DNA of 64,000 bases from Pseudomonas eucalypticola. Its GTDB lineage: Bacteria > Pseudomonadota > Gammaproteobacteria > Pseudomonadales > Pseudomonadaceae. Positions 26,391 through 34,688 of this stretch are shown here, piece by piece. The DNA lies in assembly GCF_013374995.1 (NCBI RefSeq), contig NZ_CP056030.1, forward strand, positions 2,326,501 through 2,390,500. The letters run 5' to 3'. Position numbers and translations under genes: made by a program. Below the pieces are notes generated by a model. That model was not told the DNA's origin and did no database searches. It was given only the letters and a program-made list of their open reading frames with translations. Within the stretch, counting starts at the first letter, position 1, and each line of letters starts with the position of its first letter.

Positions 26391-26410
26391 TGATAATAAT
26401 TACAATTTGC
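26391..26410 (+). promoter_or_regulatory. Candidate Fur box before pfeR
   Basis: TGATAATAATTACAATTTGC matches the left half of the Fur consensus (GATAAT-AT) and is weaker on the right. It lies about 47 bases before the pfeR start, consistent with iron repression of pfeRS. Confidence 0.5.
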
Positions 26411-26456
26411 ATCGTTATGGTCTGCCCGCCTTCCCGTTTTTTTCGAGAGTTACCCT

Positions 26457-27167
26457 GTGATTGCTACCCCACCTGCCACCACGACGAGGATCCTCGCCGT
26501 GGAAGACGATCGCCTGCTCGCCGCCCATTTGCACCAGCACCTGCGCAAGCGCGGTTTTGAGGTGACCCTGTGGGATGGTGCGCCAGGCACCGATGCCCCA
26601 CAGCAGTGGCAGGGTTTCGACCTGATCCTGATGGACATCCTGCTGTCCGGCAGCAATGGCCTGCAGTTGCTGGGTCAGCTGCGCCAGCGCTTTACCGTGC
26701 CGGTGATTCTGATGTCGGCGCTGGGCGCCGAGCAGGACCGCATCATCGGGTTCAGCCAGGGCGCCGACGACTACTTGCCCAAGCCGTTCAGCATGGGCGA
26801 GATGGACGTGCGCATCGACGCGGTGCTGCGCCGGGTGGCCTACGAACGCTCGGCCCCGGCGAGTGCCGAGGACGGCCAACTGCGCCGGTGTGATGACGGC
26901 GTGCAGGACATGTGCCTGGGTGCGGCCCGGGCCGGGTTCACCCCCGTGGAATTCCGGTTGATGGAAACCCTGCTTTCGCACCCCGAGGAAGTGCTGAGCA
27001 AGACATTCCTCTACCAGCGCGTGCTGCACCGGCCTTATTCCCTGCAGGACCGCGTACTGGACCTGCATGTCAGCCATGTGCGGCGCAAACTGGCTGCAGT
27101 GGGTTTCGACGGCCGGGTCGAAACGGTATGGGGCAAGGGTTACGTGCTCAAGGCCGCCCAGGCATGA
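26457..27167 (+). CDS. pfeR: Response regulator, OmpR family (PfeR-like)
   Basis: A 236-aa OmpR/PhoB-type regulator. The receiver domain (residues 11-125) has acidic pocket D17/D18, phosphoacceptor D60 (LILMDILLSG) and the conserved lysine in YLPKPFS. The C-terminal winged helix (about 140-232) ends in VETVWGKGYVLK. It starts with a GTG at 26457. The stop overlaps the kinase start (ATGA). Divergent from the PfeA-like receptor, so it probably activates that gene when enterobactin is sensed. Confidence 0.88.
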   Translation: MIATPPATTTRILAVEDDRLLAAHLHQHLRKRGFEVTLWDGAPGTDAPQQWQGFDLILMDILLSGSNGLQLLGQLRQRFTVPVILMSALGAEQDRIIGFSQGADDYLPKPFSMGEMDVRIDAVLRRVAYERSAPASAEDGQLRRCDDGVQDMCLGAARAGFTPVEFRLMETLLSHPEEVLSKTFLYQRVLHRPYSLQDRVLDLHVSHVRRKLAAVGFDGRVETVWGKGYVLKAAQA

Positions 27168-28507
27168 AAGTGCCGGGCCGCGGTTCGGTGTTGTGGAAAC
27201 TGTGTGCCTTGCTGGCCACCTTGATGCTGCTGGTGATCTGGCTCAGCCGTTCCTGGGGCATGCACTTCGAGCGCGAAGGGTACCGGCTATCCGACGACGC
27301 CCAGCAAACCCTGCGTGGTTATGCCGCCGAGGCTGAAGCCGTGTGGAGTGCCGGCGGGCCGGCCGCACTGGGCCAATGGCAACAGCGCTTCAGTGCGCGC
27401 GAACCGGGCTGGGCCGTGGTATTGGGGCCAGACATGCGCCCCTTGGACGGGCACCGGCTCAACCCACGCGAGCGTCATGCCCTGGGCTTCGCCCGCGAGA
27501 TCGACTGGGCCATGAGTGCCCGTGCCCGAGGGCCGCTGCTGATCAAGGTGGCGTTCCCCATCGACCCCGGTGGCGGCCAACTGGTGTTGCAGTTACCCGA
27601 CCGCTTCGTGCCTGGCATGTCCGTGAGCTGGCAACTGCTTGCCCACTGGCTGGTGCCCGCGGCACTGTCCTTGCTGATCGGCGCGCTGCTGTATCGCCTG
27701 CTGATCGGCCCCCTGGCCCACCTGCATGCCCATGCCAACGCCTTGCGTGAAGGGCGGTTGGAAACGCGGCTGCCCGCGGTCATCACCCGTCGCGGTGACG
27801 AACTGGGCGACCTGGGCCGCACCTTCGACCACATGGCGGACCGTTTGCAGCAGACGGTGGCCTTGCAGCGGCGACTGCTGCGCGACATGTCCCATGAGCT
27901 GCGCACGCCCTTGAGCCGCCTGCAGGTGGCGGTGGAAAGCGACGCCGACGCCCCGGCCCTGCGCCAACGCCTGGCGCGGGAAGTCCAGTGCATGCGCCAA
28001 CTGGTGGACGACACCCTGGAGCTGGTGTGGCTGGACACCGAGCGGCCGCAGTTGGCCCTGGACAGCCTGGAAGTGGGGACCCTGTGGGAAATGCTGCGCG
28101 AAGATGCCTGCTTCGAGTCCGGCTGGGCGCCCGAGCAGTTGCCCAATGAACTGGGTGGCCCGTGCTGGGTGCGCTGCCACCTCAACGGCCTGGCCCAGGC
28201 CCTGGAAAACATCCTGCGCAACGCCATCCGCCATTCCCCGGCCGCCGGCCAGGTGCGCCTGGGTGGACGGCGGGAAGCGGACCACTGGCACCTGTGGATC
28301 GACGACCAGGGCCCCGGTGTGGCCGAGCAGTCGCTGGAAGGCATCTTCGAACCCTTCACCCGCCTCAATGCCTCCCGCCCTGGGGGCGACGGCTTCGGCC
28401 TGGGCCTGACCATCGCCCGCTGCCGGGTGCAACTGCAAGGTGGTGAATTGTGGGCGCAGAACCTCAACCCGGGCTTGCGGCTGAATCTGCGGTTGCCGGT
28501 GGCTTGA
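27164..28507 (+). CDS. pfeS: Sensor histidine kinase (PfeS-like)
   Basis: A 447-aa membrane kinase. Two transmembrane helices (about residues 12-30 and 155-180) flank a ~120-residue periplasmic sensor. A HAMP domain, then HisKA with the phosphoacceptor in RDMSHELRTPLSRLQ (about residue 245), then HATPase_c with N box LENILRNAIRHSP, G1 DDQGPGV and G2 GFGLGLTIA. The ATG at 27164 overlaps the pfeR stop, fixing the start although the frame is open far upstream. It signals to PfeR; periplasmic ferric enterobactin is the expected ligand. It is followed by the repeat array. Confidence 0.88.
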   Translation: MKVPGRGSVLWKLCALLATLMLLVIWLSRSWGMHFEREGYRLSDDAQQTLRGYAAEAEAVWSAGGPAALGQWQQRFSAREPGWAVVLGPDMRPLDGHRLNPRERHALGFAREIDWAMSARARGPLLIKVAFPIDPGGGQLVLQLPDRFVPGMSVSWQLLAHWLVPAALSLLIGALLYRLLIGPLAHLHAHANALREGRLETRLPAVITRRGDELGDLGRTFDHMADRLQQTVALQRRLLRDMSHELRTPLSRLQVAVESDADAPALRQRLAREVQCMRQLVDDTLELVWLDTERPQLALDSLEVGTLWEMLREDACFESGWAPEQLPNELGGPCWVRCHLNGLAQALENILRNAIRHSPAAGQVRLGGRREADHWHLWIDDQGPGVAEQSLEGIFEPFTRLNASRPGGDGFGLGLTIARCRVQLQGGELWAQNLNPGLRLNLRLPVA

Positions 28508-28561
28508 TGAGGCAGGCGTCGCCTGCTGCCTGGGCTGCTGGCGCCCTGAAGATCCGGCCCT

Positions 28562-29410
28562 GACCCGATTCCAAGCCAGACAAACAAGGCGGACCAAGTG
28601 ATCTCACAGACATAACTGGCCCGAAACAGATGTGGGACCGGGCTTGCCCGGGAAGCGCCGCGCCGGCGGCGCACGGTCGCAAGGGCGCCAGAAGCCTCAA
28701 GCCATGCACCTAGCTGCCCTGACCCAATCCCAAGGCGAACCAACAAGGCGGACCAGACAATGGCACAGGCATAACTGGCCCGAAACAGATGTAGGAGCGA
28801 GGTGGGCGCCTAGCCCTTGCTCGCGAAGCGCCGCGCGGGCGGCGCGCGGTCTCAAGGGCGCTGGAAAAACCCAAGCCATGCACCTGGCCGTCCTGACCCA
28901 ATCCCCAGCCAAACCAACAAGGCGGTCCAGGCAATCCCACAGACATAACTGGCCCGAAACAGATGTGGGACCGGGCTTGCCCGGGAAGCGCCGCGCGGGC
29001 GGCGCGCGGTCTCAAGGGCGCTACAACACCATCGACTAGCGCTTGGTGGCCATGATGAGATCTCCAGCGGGCCCCTGAAAGCCAGTCATGAAACCGCATC
29101 ATGGCCTCCAGGTGCATGGCTTGGGTTTCTCCAGCGCCCTTTAGACCGTGCGCCGCCCGCGCGGCGCTTCCCGGGCAAGCCCGGTCCCACATCTGTTTCG
29201 GGCCAGTTATGGCTGTGCCATTGCCTGGTCCGCCTTGATTGTCCGCCTGGAGATTGGGTCAGGGCCTCCAGGCGCATGCCTTGGTTTCTCCAGCGCCCTG
29301 GAGACCGTGCGCCGCCCGCGCGGCGCTTCCCGGGCAAGGGCTCGGCGCCCCCCCCCCAGTCCCACCTCTGTTTCGGGCCAGTTATGCCTGCTCCATTGCC
29401 CGGTCCGCCT
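28562..29410. repeat. Array of five ~160-bp repeat units, three direct then two inverted
   Basis: Units start near 28562, 28721 and 28895 on the plus strand, each running: GACCCAATCC, AACAAGGCGGACCA, CATAACTGGCCCGAAACAGA, a hairpin of the type GGGCTTGCCCGGGAAG or a variant, GCGCCGCGCGGGCGGCGC, then AAGCCATGCACC. Two further units lie inverted at about 29090-29235 and 29250-29410. The second unit and the outer inverted one have a longer insert (GGCGCC...CCCTTGC) before the GC palindrome. The array fills the gap between the convergent pfeS and FAH genes, with no open gene. Each unit contains REP-like palindromes; convergence at a gene-end gap suggests a terminator or DNA-architecture role. Confidence 0.85.
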
Positions 29411-29420
29411 CGCCTTGCAC

Positions 29421-30590
29421 TCAGAGATACCCCCGCTTCGCCAGGTTACGCATCAGCGCACCCACGCCAAATTGCCACGGGGGGGCCTGGTCGCTGGTGC
29501 TGACGCGGTTGTGCAGGCCGCCCAGGGCCGGGCTGTGGATGCTCACGCGGTCACCGGGCTTGTGGGTGAAGCCTTGGCCGGGCTGGTCGCGGTCGTCGGT
29601 GGGGGCGAACAGGGTGCCCAGGAACAGGACGAACCCGTCGGGGTATTGGTGGTTGGCGTTCAACGCCTGGCCGGCCAGGTCCTGCGGGTCGCGGCTGATC
29701 TGGGCCATGGCGCTGCGGCCTTGCAACACGTAGCCGTCCAAGCCTTCCACGCGCAGGCCGACTTCGCAGCCGCGCACGGTGTCCAGATCGAACGAGCCGT
29801 CGAACAGGCGAATGAAAGGTCCCAGCGCGCAGGAGGCGTTGTTGTCCTTGGCCTTGCCCAGCAGCAGGGCGCTGCGGCCTTCGAAGTCGCGCAGGTTGAC
29901 GTCGTTGCCCAGGGTCGCGCCCTGGATGCGCCCACAGCTGTTGACCACCAGCACCACTTCGGGCTCGGGGTTGTTCCAGTGCGAGCCAGGGTGCACGCCC
30001 ACCGCGCTGCCGCTGCCTACGGCCGACAGCACCGGCGCCTTGGTGAAAATCTCGGCGTCGGGGCCGATGCCGACCTCCAGGTATTGCGACCACATGCCCT
30101 GGTCGATCAATACCTGCTTGAGCCGCATTGCCTCGGGTGAACCGGGCTGCAGGTTACGCAGGTTATCGCCGATCACCTCGTGTACCAAGGCGCGGATGCG
30201 CTCGGCCTGGCCGGCATCACCCGCGGCCTTTTCCTCGATGACCCGTTCGATCATGCTGGCAGCGAAGGTCACCCCAGCGGCCTTGATCACCTGCAGGTCG
30301 ATGGGCGCCAGCAGTGACGGCTGGCCCGCGTCCCGCTGCTCGCCACTGTTGGCCAGCAACGCCTCGATGCTCCCCAGGTCAGTGCCTGGGGCCTGGCTCA
30401 ATACGCTTACCGGGTCTTCCTGCTCCAGCAGGTCGCTGACGGTGGCAAAGCGCGCGGTGATATCCAGCACGCGGCCTTCGCGAATCAGCACCACGGCCGG
30501 GCCAGCAACGGGGGCCGGCAGCCATGCGCGGCCAATCAGGGTCGCGTGCGCCCAGTCATGGGGCAGGGAATTGTCGATTGTCAGGTGCAT
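29421..30590 (-). CDS. Fumarylacetoacetate hydrolase-fold dehydratase, XylX-like (2-keto-3-deoxy-sugar acid dehydratase)
   Basis: A 389-aa protein of the FAH superfamily. Its length and N-terminal extension match Caulobacter XylX-type 2-keto-3-deoxy-pentonate dehydratases rather than the ~280-aa hydrolases. Metal-site motifs are WNNPEPEVVLVV (E-x-E, about residues 210-220) and KAKDNNASCALGPF. Start set at ATG 30590 rather than 30596, because AAGGA lies six bases upstream of it and would overlap the first ATG. It directly follows the IlvD/Edd dehydratase gene. In the Weimberg route the pair converts an aldonate to alpha-ketoglutarate semialdehyde. The semialdehyde dehydrogenase is not in the window. 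Confidence 0.8.
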   Translation of the reverse strand: MHLTIDNSLPHDWAHATLIGRAWLPAPVAGPAVVLIREGRVLDITARFATVSDLLEQEDPVSVLSQAPGTDLGSIEALLANSGEQRDAGQPSLLAPIDLQVIKAAGVTFAASMIERVIEEKAAGDAGQAERIRALVHEVIGDNLRNLQPGSPEAMRLKQVLIDQGMWSQYLEVGIGPDAEIFTKAPVLSAVGSGSAVGVHPGSHWNNPEPEVVLVVNSCGRIQGATLGNDVNLRDFEGRSALLLGKAKDNNASCALGPFIRLFDGSFDLDTVRGCEVGLRVEGLDGYVLQGRSAMAQISRDPQDLAGQALNANHQYPDGFVLFLGTLFAPTDDRDQPGQGFTHKPGDRVSIHSPALGGLHNRVSTSDQAPPWQFGVGALMRNLAKRGYL

Positions 30591-30605
30591 GGCCATTCCT
30601 TGGGG

Positions 30606-32390
30606 TCAGTGAGAGTGGCGCGGCGCGCCGTTTTCCGGGATCACCCGCCAGTACAGGGTGGCCGGTTCCAGGCAGCCACCGGTAGACAGTTGGCCCACCA
30701 GTTGCCGGTACAGCTCCTGCCACGGCGTCTGCGAGGCCGGTATGGCGGGCAAGGCTTCCTGGCGTCGGGCCTCCAGGGTGGCATCGTCCACCAGCAGGTT
30801 GACGCTGCGGCTGTTGAGGTCCACGCGCAACCGGTCGCCCGTGCGCAGCAGCGCCAGACCACCGCCCACCGCTGCTTCCGGCGACATGTTGAGGATCGAC
30901 GGGCTGGCCGAGGTGCCGCTCTGGCGGCCGTCACCCAGGCACGGCAAGGAGTCGATGCCGCGTTTGATCAGCTCGGCCGGGGGCGCCATGTTCACCACCT
31001 CGGCACTGCCGGGGTAGCCCACGGTCCCGCAGCCACGGATGACCAGGATGCAGCGCTCGTCGATGTCCAGGGTGGGATCGTTGATGCGCGCCTGGTAGTC
31101 CTCGGGGCCGTCGAACACGATGGCGCGCGCCTCGAAGCAGTTGGGCTGCTGTGGGTCACTGAGGTAGGTGCTGCGGAAGGCCTCGCCCACCACCGACATC
31201 TTCATGATGGCGCTGTCGAAGAAGTTGCCGCTGAGCACGATGAAACCGGCGCGGTGCTTGAGCGGGTCTTCGTAGCCGCGGATCACCTGGCGGTCTACGG
31301 TCTGCGCCTGGGCGACGATCTCGCCCATGCTGCGGCCGCTGACGCTAAGGCAGTCCTGGTGCAGGCGGCCGACCTTGGCCAGTTCGTGCATCACCGCGGG
31401 CACGCCGCCGGCGCGGTGGAAACTTTCCCCCAGGTACTCGCCGGTCGGCATGCAGTTGACCAGCAGTGGCACGTCTTCGCCCACCCGTTGCCAGTCGTCC
31501 AGGCTCAGGTCGATGCCGCTGTGGCGGGCGATGGCGATCAGGTGCGGTGGGCAGTTGGTGGACGCGCCGAGGGCCGAAGCTACGGCGATGGCGTTCTCGA
31601 ATGCGGCATGGGTCATGATCTGCGACGGCCGTACATCTTCACGTACCAGCTCGACGATGCGCAGGCCGGTGGCGTAGGCCATTTGCCCCCGCTCGCGGTA
31701 GGGGGCGGGGATGCTGGCGCAGCCTGGCAGCGACATCCCCAGCGCTTCGGCCAGCGCGTTCATCGACAGCGCCGTGCCCATGGTGTTGCAGTGGCCGATG
31801 GAGGGCGAGGCGGCGGTGGTCATCTCCATGAAGCCTTCGTAGTCGATCTCGCCAGCGCTGAGCAGGTTGCGCGCGTGCCACAGCACGGTGCCGGAGCCGA
31901 TGCGCTGGCCCTTGTGCCAACCGTCCAGCATGGGCCCGCCCGACAGCACGATCGACGGCAGGTCGGTGGTGGCCGCGGCCATCAGGCAGGCCGGGGTGGT
32001 CTTGTCGCAGCCGGTGGTCAGCACCACGCCGTCCAGTGGGTAGCCGTGCAGCACCTCCACCAGCCCCAGGTAGGCCAGGTTGCGGTCCAGGGCGGCGGTG
32101 GGCCGGCGCGATTGCTCGGCAATGGGGTGCACGGGGAACTCCATGGGAATGCCACCGGCATCGCGGATGCCGTCCTTGACCCGCTTGGCCAACTCGATGT
32201 GGTGGCGGTTGCAGGGGGTGAGGTCGCTGCCGGTCTGGGCGATGCCGATGATCGGGCGCCCGGACTGCAGCTCGGCGCGGGTCAGGCCCTGGTTCATGTA
32301 GCGCTCGGTGTACAGCGCGGTGAGGTCGGCATGGGCCGGGTCATCGAACCAGTCCTGGCTGCGCAGGCGACGGGGTGGGGTAGTGCTCAT
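30606..32390 (-). CDS. IlvD/Edd-family sugar-acid dehydratase
   Basis: A 594-aa Fe-S dehydratase, the length of xylonate/arabonate dehydratases. Cysteines expected to hold the cluster occur in DLTPCNRHH (about residue 59), TTGCDKTTPAC (about 127) and SIGHCNTMGTA (about 199). The C-terminal half shows GCGTVGYPGSAE and CLGDGRQSGTSASPS. The ATG at 32390 is preceded by GGAG. It removes water from an aldonic acid to give a 2-keto-3-deoxy acid. The substrate cannot be fixed from sequence alone, but the neighbouring FAH and SDR enzymes suggest a pentonate or 6-deoxyhexonate. Confidence 0.88.
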   Translation of the reverse strand: MSTTPPRRLRSQDWFDDPAHADLTALYTERYMNQGLTRAELQSGRPIIGIAQTGSDLTPCNRHHIELAKRVKDGIRDAGGIPMEFPVHPIAEQSRRPTAALDRNLAYLGLVEVLHGYPLDGVVLTTGCDKTTPACLMAAATTDLPSIVLSGGPMLDGWHKGQRIGSGTVLWHARNLLSAGEIDYEGFMEMTTAASPSIGHCNTMGTALSMNALAEALGMSLPGCASIPAPYRERGQMAYATGLRIVELVREDVRPSQIMTHAAFENAIAVASALGASTNCPPHLIAIARHSGIDLSLDDWQRVGEDVPLLVNCMPTGEYLGESFHRAGGVPAVMHELAKVGRLHQDCLSVSGRSMGEIVAQAQTVDRQVIRGYEDPLKHRAGFIVLSGNFFDSAIMKMSVVGEAFRSTYLSDPQQPNCFEARAIVFDGPEDYQARINDPTLDIDERCILVIRGCGTVGYPGSAEVVNMAPPAELIKRGIDSLPCLGDGRQSGTSASPSILNMSPEAAVGGGLALLRTGDRLRVDLNSRSVNLLVDDATLEARRQEALPAIPASQTPWQELYRQLVGQLSTGGCLEPATLYWRVIPENGAPRHSH

Positions 32391-32406
32391 GGCAGGCTCC
32401 GGAAAG

Positions 32407-33291
32407 TCAAAGAGGCAAGTGATTGTGGCGGCGTAATTGGCGGATCAGCGCAGCGTGGTCCAGGTCGCCATCGCCGGCGTCCACCAAGGCTGCGAACAGG
32501 CTGTCCACCAGGGTGCCCACTGGCAGGTTGAGGCCAAGGCGCTGGGCATGGGCCAGGGCGGTGCGGGTGTCCTTGAGCTGCCACTTGCTAGGGCCGCCGG
32601 GGGTGAAGTCGGCGTCAAGCATGCGCTGGCCGTGCTGGCGCAGGATGGGCGAGTCGACGAAGCCGCCCAGCAGTGCCTCGCGCACCTTGGCCGGGTCGGC
32701 GCCGCCGCGTTCGGCCAGCAACAGGCCTTCGGCGACGGTGGCGATGGTGCTGGCGACGATGAGCTGGTTCACCAGCTTGGCCAGTTCGCCGCTGCCGGCA
32801 GGGCCCACGCGCACAGGGCGGCCCAGGGCTGACAGCACCGCGTGGCCCTGGTCGAAAGCGTCGGGGGTACCGCCCACCATGATCGCCAGGCTGGCCTCGC
32901 GGGCGCCCCGCTCACCGCCGGACACCGGCGCGTCCAGGTAACCCAGGCCACGTTCGGCGCATTGGCGGGCATGCTCGGTGGCGGTGTCCACGGGAATCGA
33001 ACTCATGACGATCACCAGCGCCCCCGGGCGCAGCGCGCCGGTGGCGCCGTGATCGCCGAACAGCACCTGAGTGCAGGTGGGGCCGTCGCTGAGCATGCAT
33101 ACCAGTACGTCGGCGCCCTCGGCGGCGGCCTGGGCGCTGTCGCTCACCCGGGCGCCGTCGGCGGCCAGGGCGGCGGCTTTGTCTGGCGAACGGTTCCAGG
33201 CGCGCACCGGGTAACCGGCGCGCAGCAAGTTGCGCACCATGGGCGCGCCCATGATGCCGGTGCCGATGAAGGCGATCTCGGGGAGGCTCAT
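32407..33291 (-). CDS. 3-hydroxyisobutyrate dehydrogenase-family oxidoreductase
   Basis: A 294-aa beta-hydroxyacid dehydrogenase. The NAD(P) motif is FIGTGIMGAPM (about residues 7-17), the substrate motif DAPVSGGERGA (about 119-129), and the catalytic lysine lies in SGELAKLVNQL (about 170). Start fixed at 33291 by the ATGA overlap with the transporter stop; the frame is open further upstream but inside that gene. It belongs with tartronate-semialdehyde or L-threonate dehydrogenases. In this cluster it probably handles a C3-C4 hydroxyacid intermediate. Confidence 0.87.
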   Translation of the reverse strand: MSLPEIAFIGTGIMGAPMVRNLLRAGYPVRAWNRSPDKAAALAADGARVSDSAQAAAEGADVLVCMLSDGPTCTQVLFGDHGATGALRPGALVIVMSSIPVDTATEHARQCAERGLGYLDAPVSGGERGAREASLAIMVGGTPDAFDQGHAVLSALGRPVRVGPAGSGELAKLVNQLIVASTIATVAEGLLLAERGGADPAKVREALLGGFVDSPILRQHGQRMLDADFTPGGPSKWQLKDTRTALAHAQRLGLNLPVGTLVDSLFAALVDAGDGDLDHAALIRQLRRHNHLPL

Positions 33292-34634
33292 GCCTTGTCT
33301 CCAATCAGGGGGCGACTGGCCGCCGGCACTGGTTGGCGGGGCATCAGCATCATGCCGATGCCTGCCGCGCCGACCAGCGCGGCGATCACCAGGAAGCCCG
33401 GGGTGTAGCTGCCGGTGGTGGTGTACAGCAGCCCGGTGAGGTACGGCCCGGAAAAGCCGCTGAGGTTGCCGATGGAATTGATCAGGCCGATGCCGGCCGC
33501 CGCACCGACCCCGGTCAGCACTTGCCCGGGTACGGCCCAGAACACGTTGATGGCGCTGTACACGCCGATGGCCAACAGCACGAAGCCGATGACGATGATC
33601 CACGGCTGGTTGATCAGCAGCGCCAGGGCGATGGAAATCGATGCCAGCAACGCCGCGCCCCCGGCATGCCAGTGACGTTCCTGCAGGCGGTCGGAACGGC
33701 GGCTCCAAAGGATCATCGCCACCGCGGCCAGGGCATAGGGAATGGCCGTAATGAGACCGTTCTGCATCAGCCCCAGGTCGAGCCCGAACGAGGCGCGAAA
33801 CGACTGCAGCACGCTCGGCAGGAAGAAGTTCATGGCGTTGGACCCTGAGGTGATGCCGAAGTACACCAGCGCCAGCATCCACACCTGGCGATTGCCCAGG
33901 GCACGGCGAATCATCTGCCCTTTGCTGAGGCCGGCATCCACGGCCAGGGGCTTGTCGCGCTCCTCCCGGTCCAGGGTGTTGATCAGCCACGAGCGCTGTT
34001 CAGGGCTCAGCCAATGGGCGTCCGCCGGGCGGTCGGTGAGGTAGAAGAAGCACACCACCCCCAGCACCATCGCCGGTATGCCTTCGGCCAGGTACATCAG
34101 CCGCCAGCCCACCACGCCCAGGCTGTCACCCAGTTGCATCAGGCCCACCGACAGCGGCGCGCCGATCACCTGGGCGATGGGCACGCCCAGGTAAAAGGTC
34201 GCGATCATGCGGGCCCGGTAGCGGCTGGGGAACCATAGCGACAGCAGGTAGATGACGCCGGGGAAGAAGCCCGCCTCGGCGATGCCCAGTAACACCCGCA
34301 GGGTGATGAAGTGCCCGGCGGTCTGCAACAGGCCCATGGCCGAGGCGATCAGGCCCCAGGTCACCATGATGCGGGCAATCCAGACCCGGGCGCCGAAGCG
34401 GTGCATCATGATGTTGCTCGGCACTTCGAAGACGAAGTAGCCAAGGAAGAATATCCCGGCCCCCAGGCCATAAATGGCCTGGCTGATGCCGATGTCTTCG
34501 TTCATCTTCAGGGCCGCGAAGCCGACGTTGGTGCGGTCCAGGAAAGCGACCACGAACAGCAGGATGAGGAAGGGCACCAGGCGTTTGGTGACGCGGCTGA
34601 TGGTCTGTTTTTCGATGTCCGATACGGGGTTCAT
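33288..34634 (-). CDS. MFS transporter, anion:cation symporter family (sugar-acid uptake)
   Basis: A 448-aa protein with 12 helices. Typical ACS-family sequence: FVVAFLDRTNVGFAALKMN (helix 1 loop), GLGAGIFFLGYFVFEVPSN, and MHRFGARVWIARIMVTWG as motif A. The family carries glucarate, galactonate, tartrate and aromatic acids. It overlaps the HIBADH-type gene by four bases and follows denD on the same strand. Its leader contains overlapping A-rich Crc/Hfq motifs (34651-34661). Confidence 0.88.
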   Translation of the reverse strand: MNPVSDIEKQTISRVTKRLVPFLILLFVVAFLDRTNVGFAALKMNEDIGISQAIYGLGAGIFFLGYFVFEVPSNIMMHRFGARVWIARIMVTWGLIASAMGLLQTAGHFITLRVLLGIAEAGFFPGVIYLLSLWFPSRYRARMIATFYLGVPIAQVIGAPLSVGLMQLGDSLGVVGWRLMYLAEGIPAMVLGVVCFFYLTDRPADAHWLSPEQRSWLINTLDREERDKPLAVDAGLSKGQMIRRALGNRQVWMLALVYFGITSGSNAMNFFLPSVLQSFRASFGLDLGLMQNGLITAIPYALAAVAMILWSRRSDRLQERHWHAGGAALLASISIALALLINQPWIIVIGFVLLAIGVYSAINVFWAVPGQVLTGVGAAAGIGLINSIGNLSGFSGPYLTGLLYTTTGSYTPGFLVIAALVGAAGIGMMLMPRQPVPAASRPLIGDKA

Positions 34635-34650
34635 GTCGGGTGGCCTCGCC

Positions 34651-34661
34651 TTGTTATTGTT
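34651..34661 (-). promoter_or_regulatory. A-rich Crc/Hfq target motif in the transporter leader
   Basis: On the minus strand AACAATAACAA, holding two overlapping matches to AANAANAA, the sequence bound by Hfq with Crc on catabolite-repressed mRNAs in Pseudomonas. It lies 17 bases before the ATG at 34634, next to the ribosome binding region, where binding would block translation. Confidence 0.6.
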
Positions 34662-34688
34662 GTGGGGGCGGCTCTGAACGTTGTCGCA

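Noticed and set aside
28562..29410. Possible CRISPR array
   Set aside because: Units are ~160 bp, diverge, change orientation, and have no short unique spacers or cas genes nearby.
20333..32531. Very long antisense open frames (for example 20333-22210 minus, 23732-26161 plus, 30546-32531 plus)
   Set aside because: They lie opposite clear, family-matched genes in high-GC DNA; their sequences are low-complexity Gly/His/Gln/Ala-rich, lack ribosome binding sites and match no family.
32407..33990. Extended 527-codon version of the HIBADH-type gene
   Set aside because: The extra N-terminus lies inside the MFS gene in another frame; the ATGA overlap at 33288-33291 gives the proper start.
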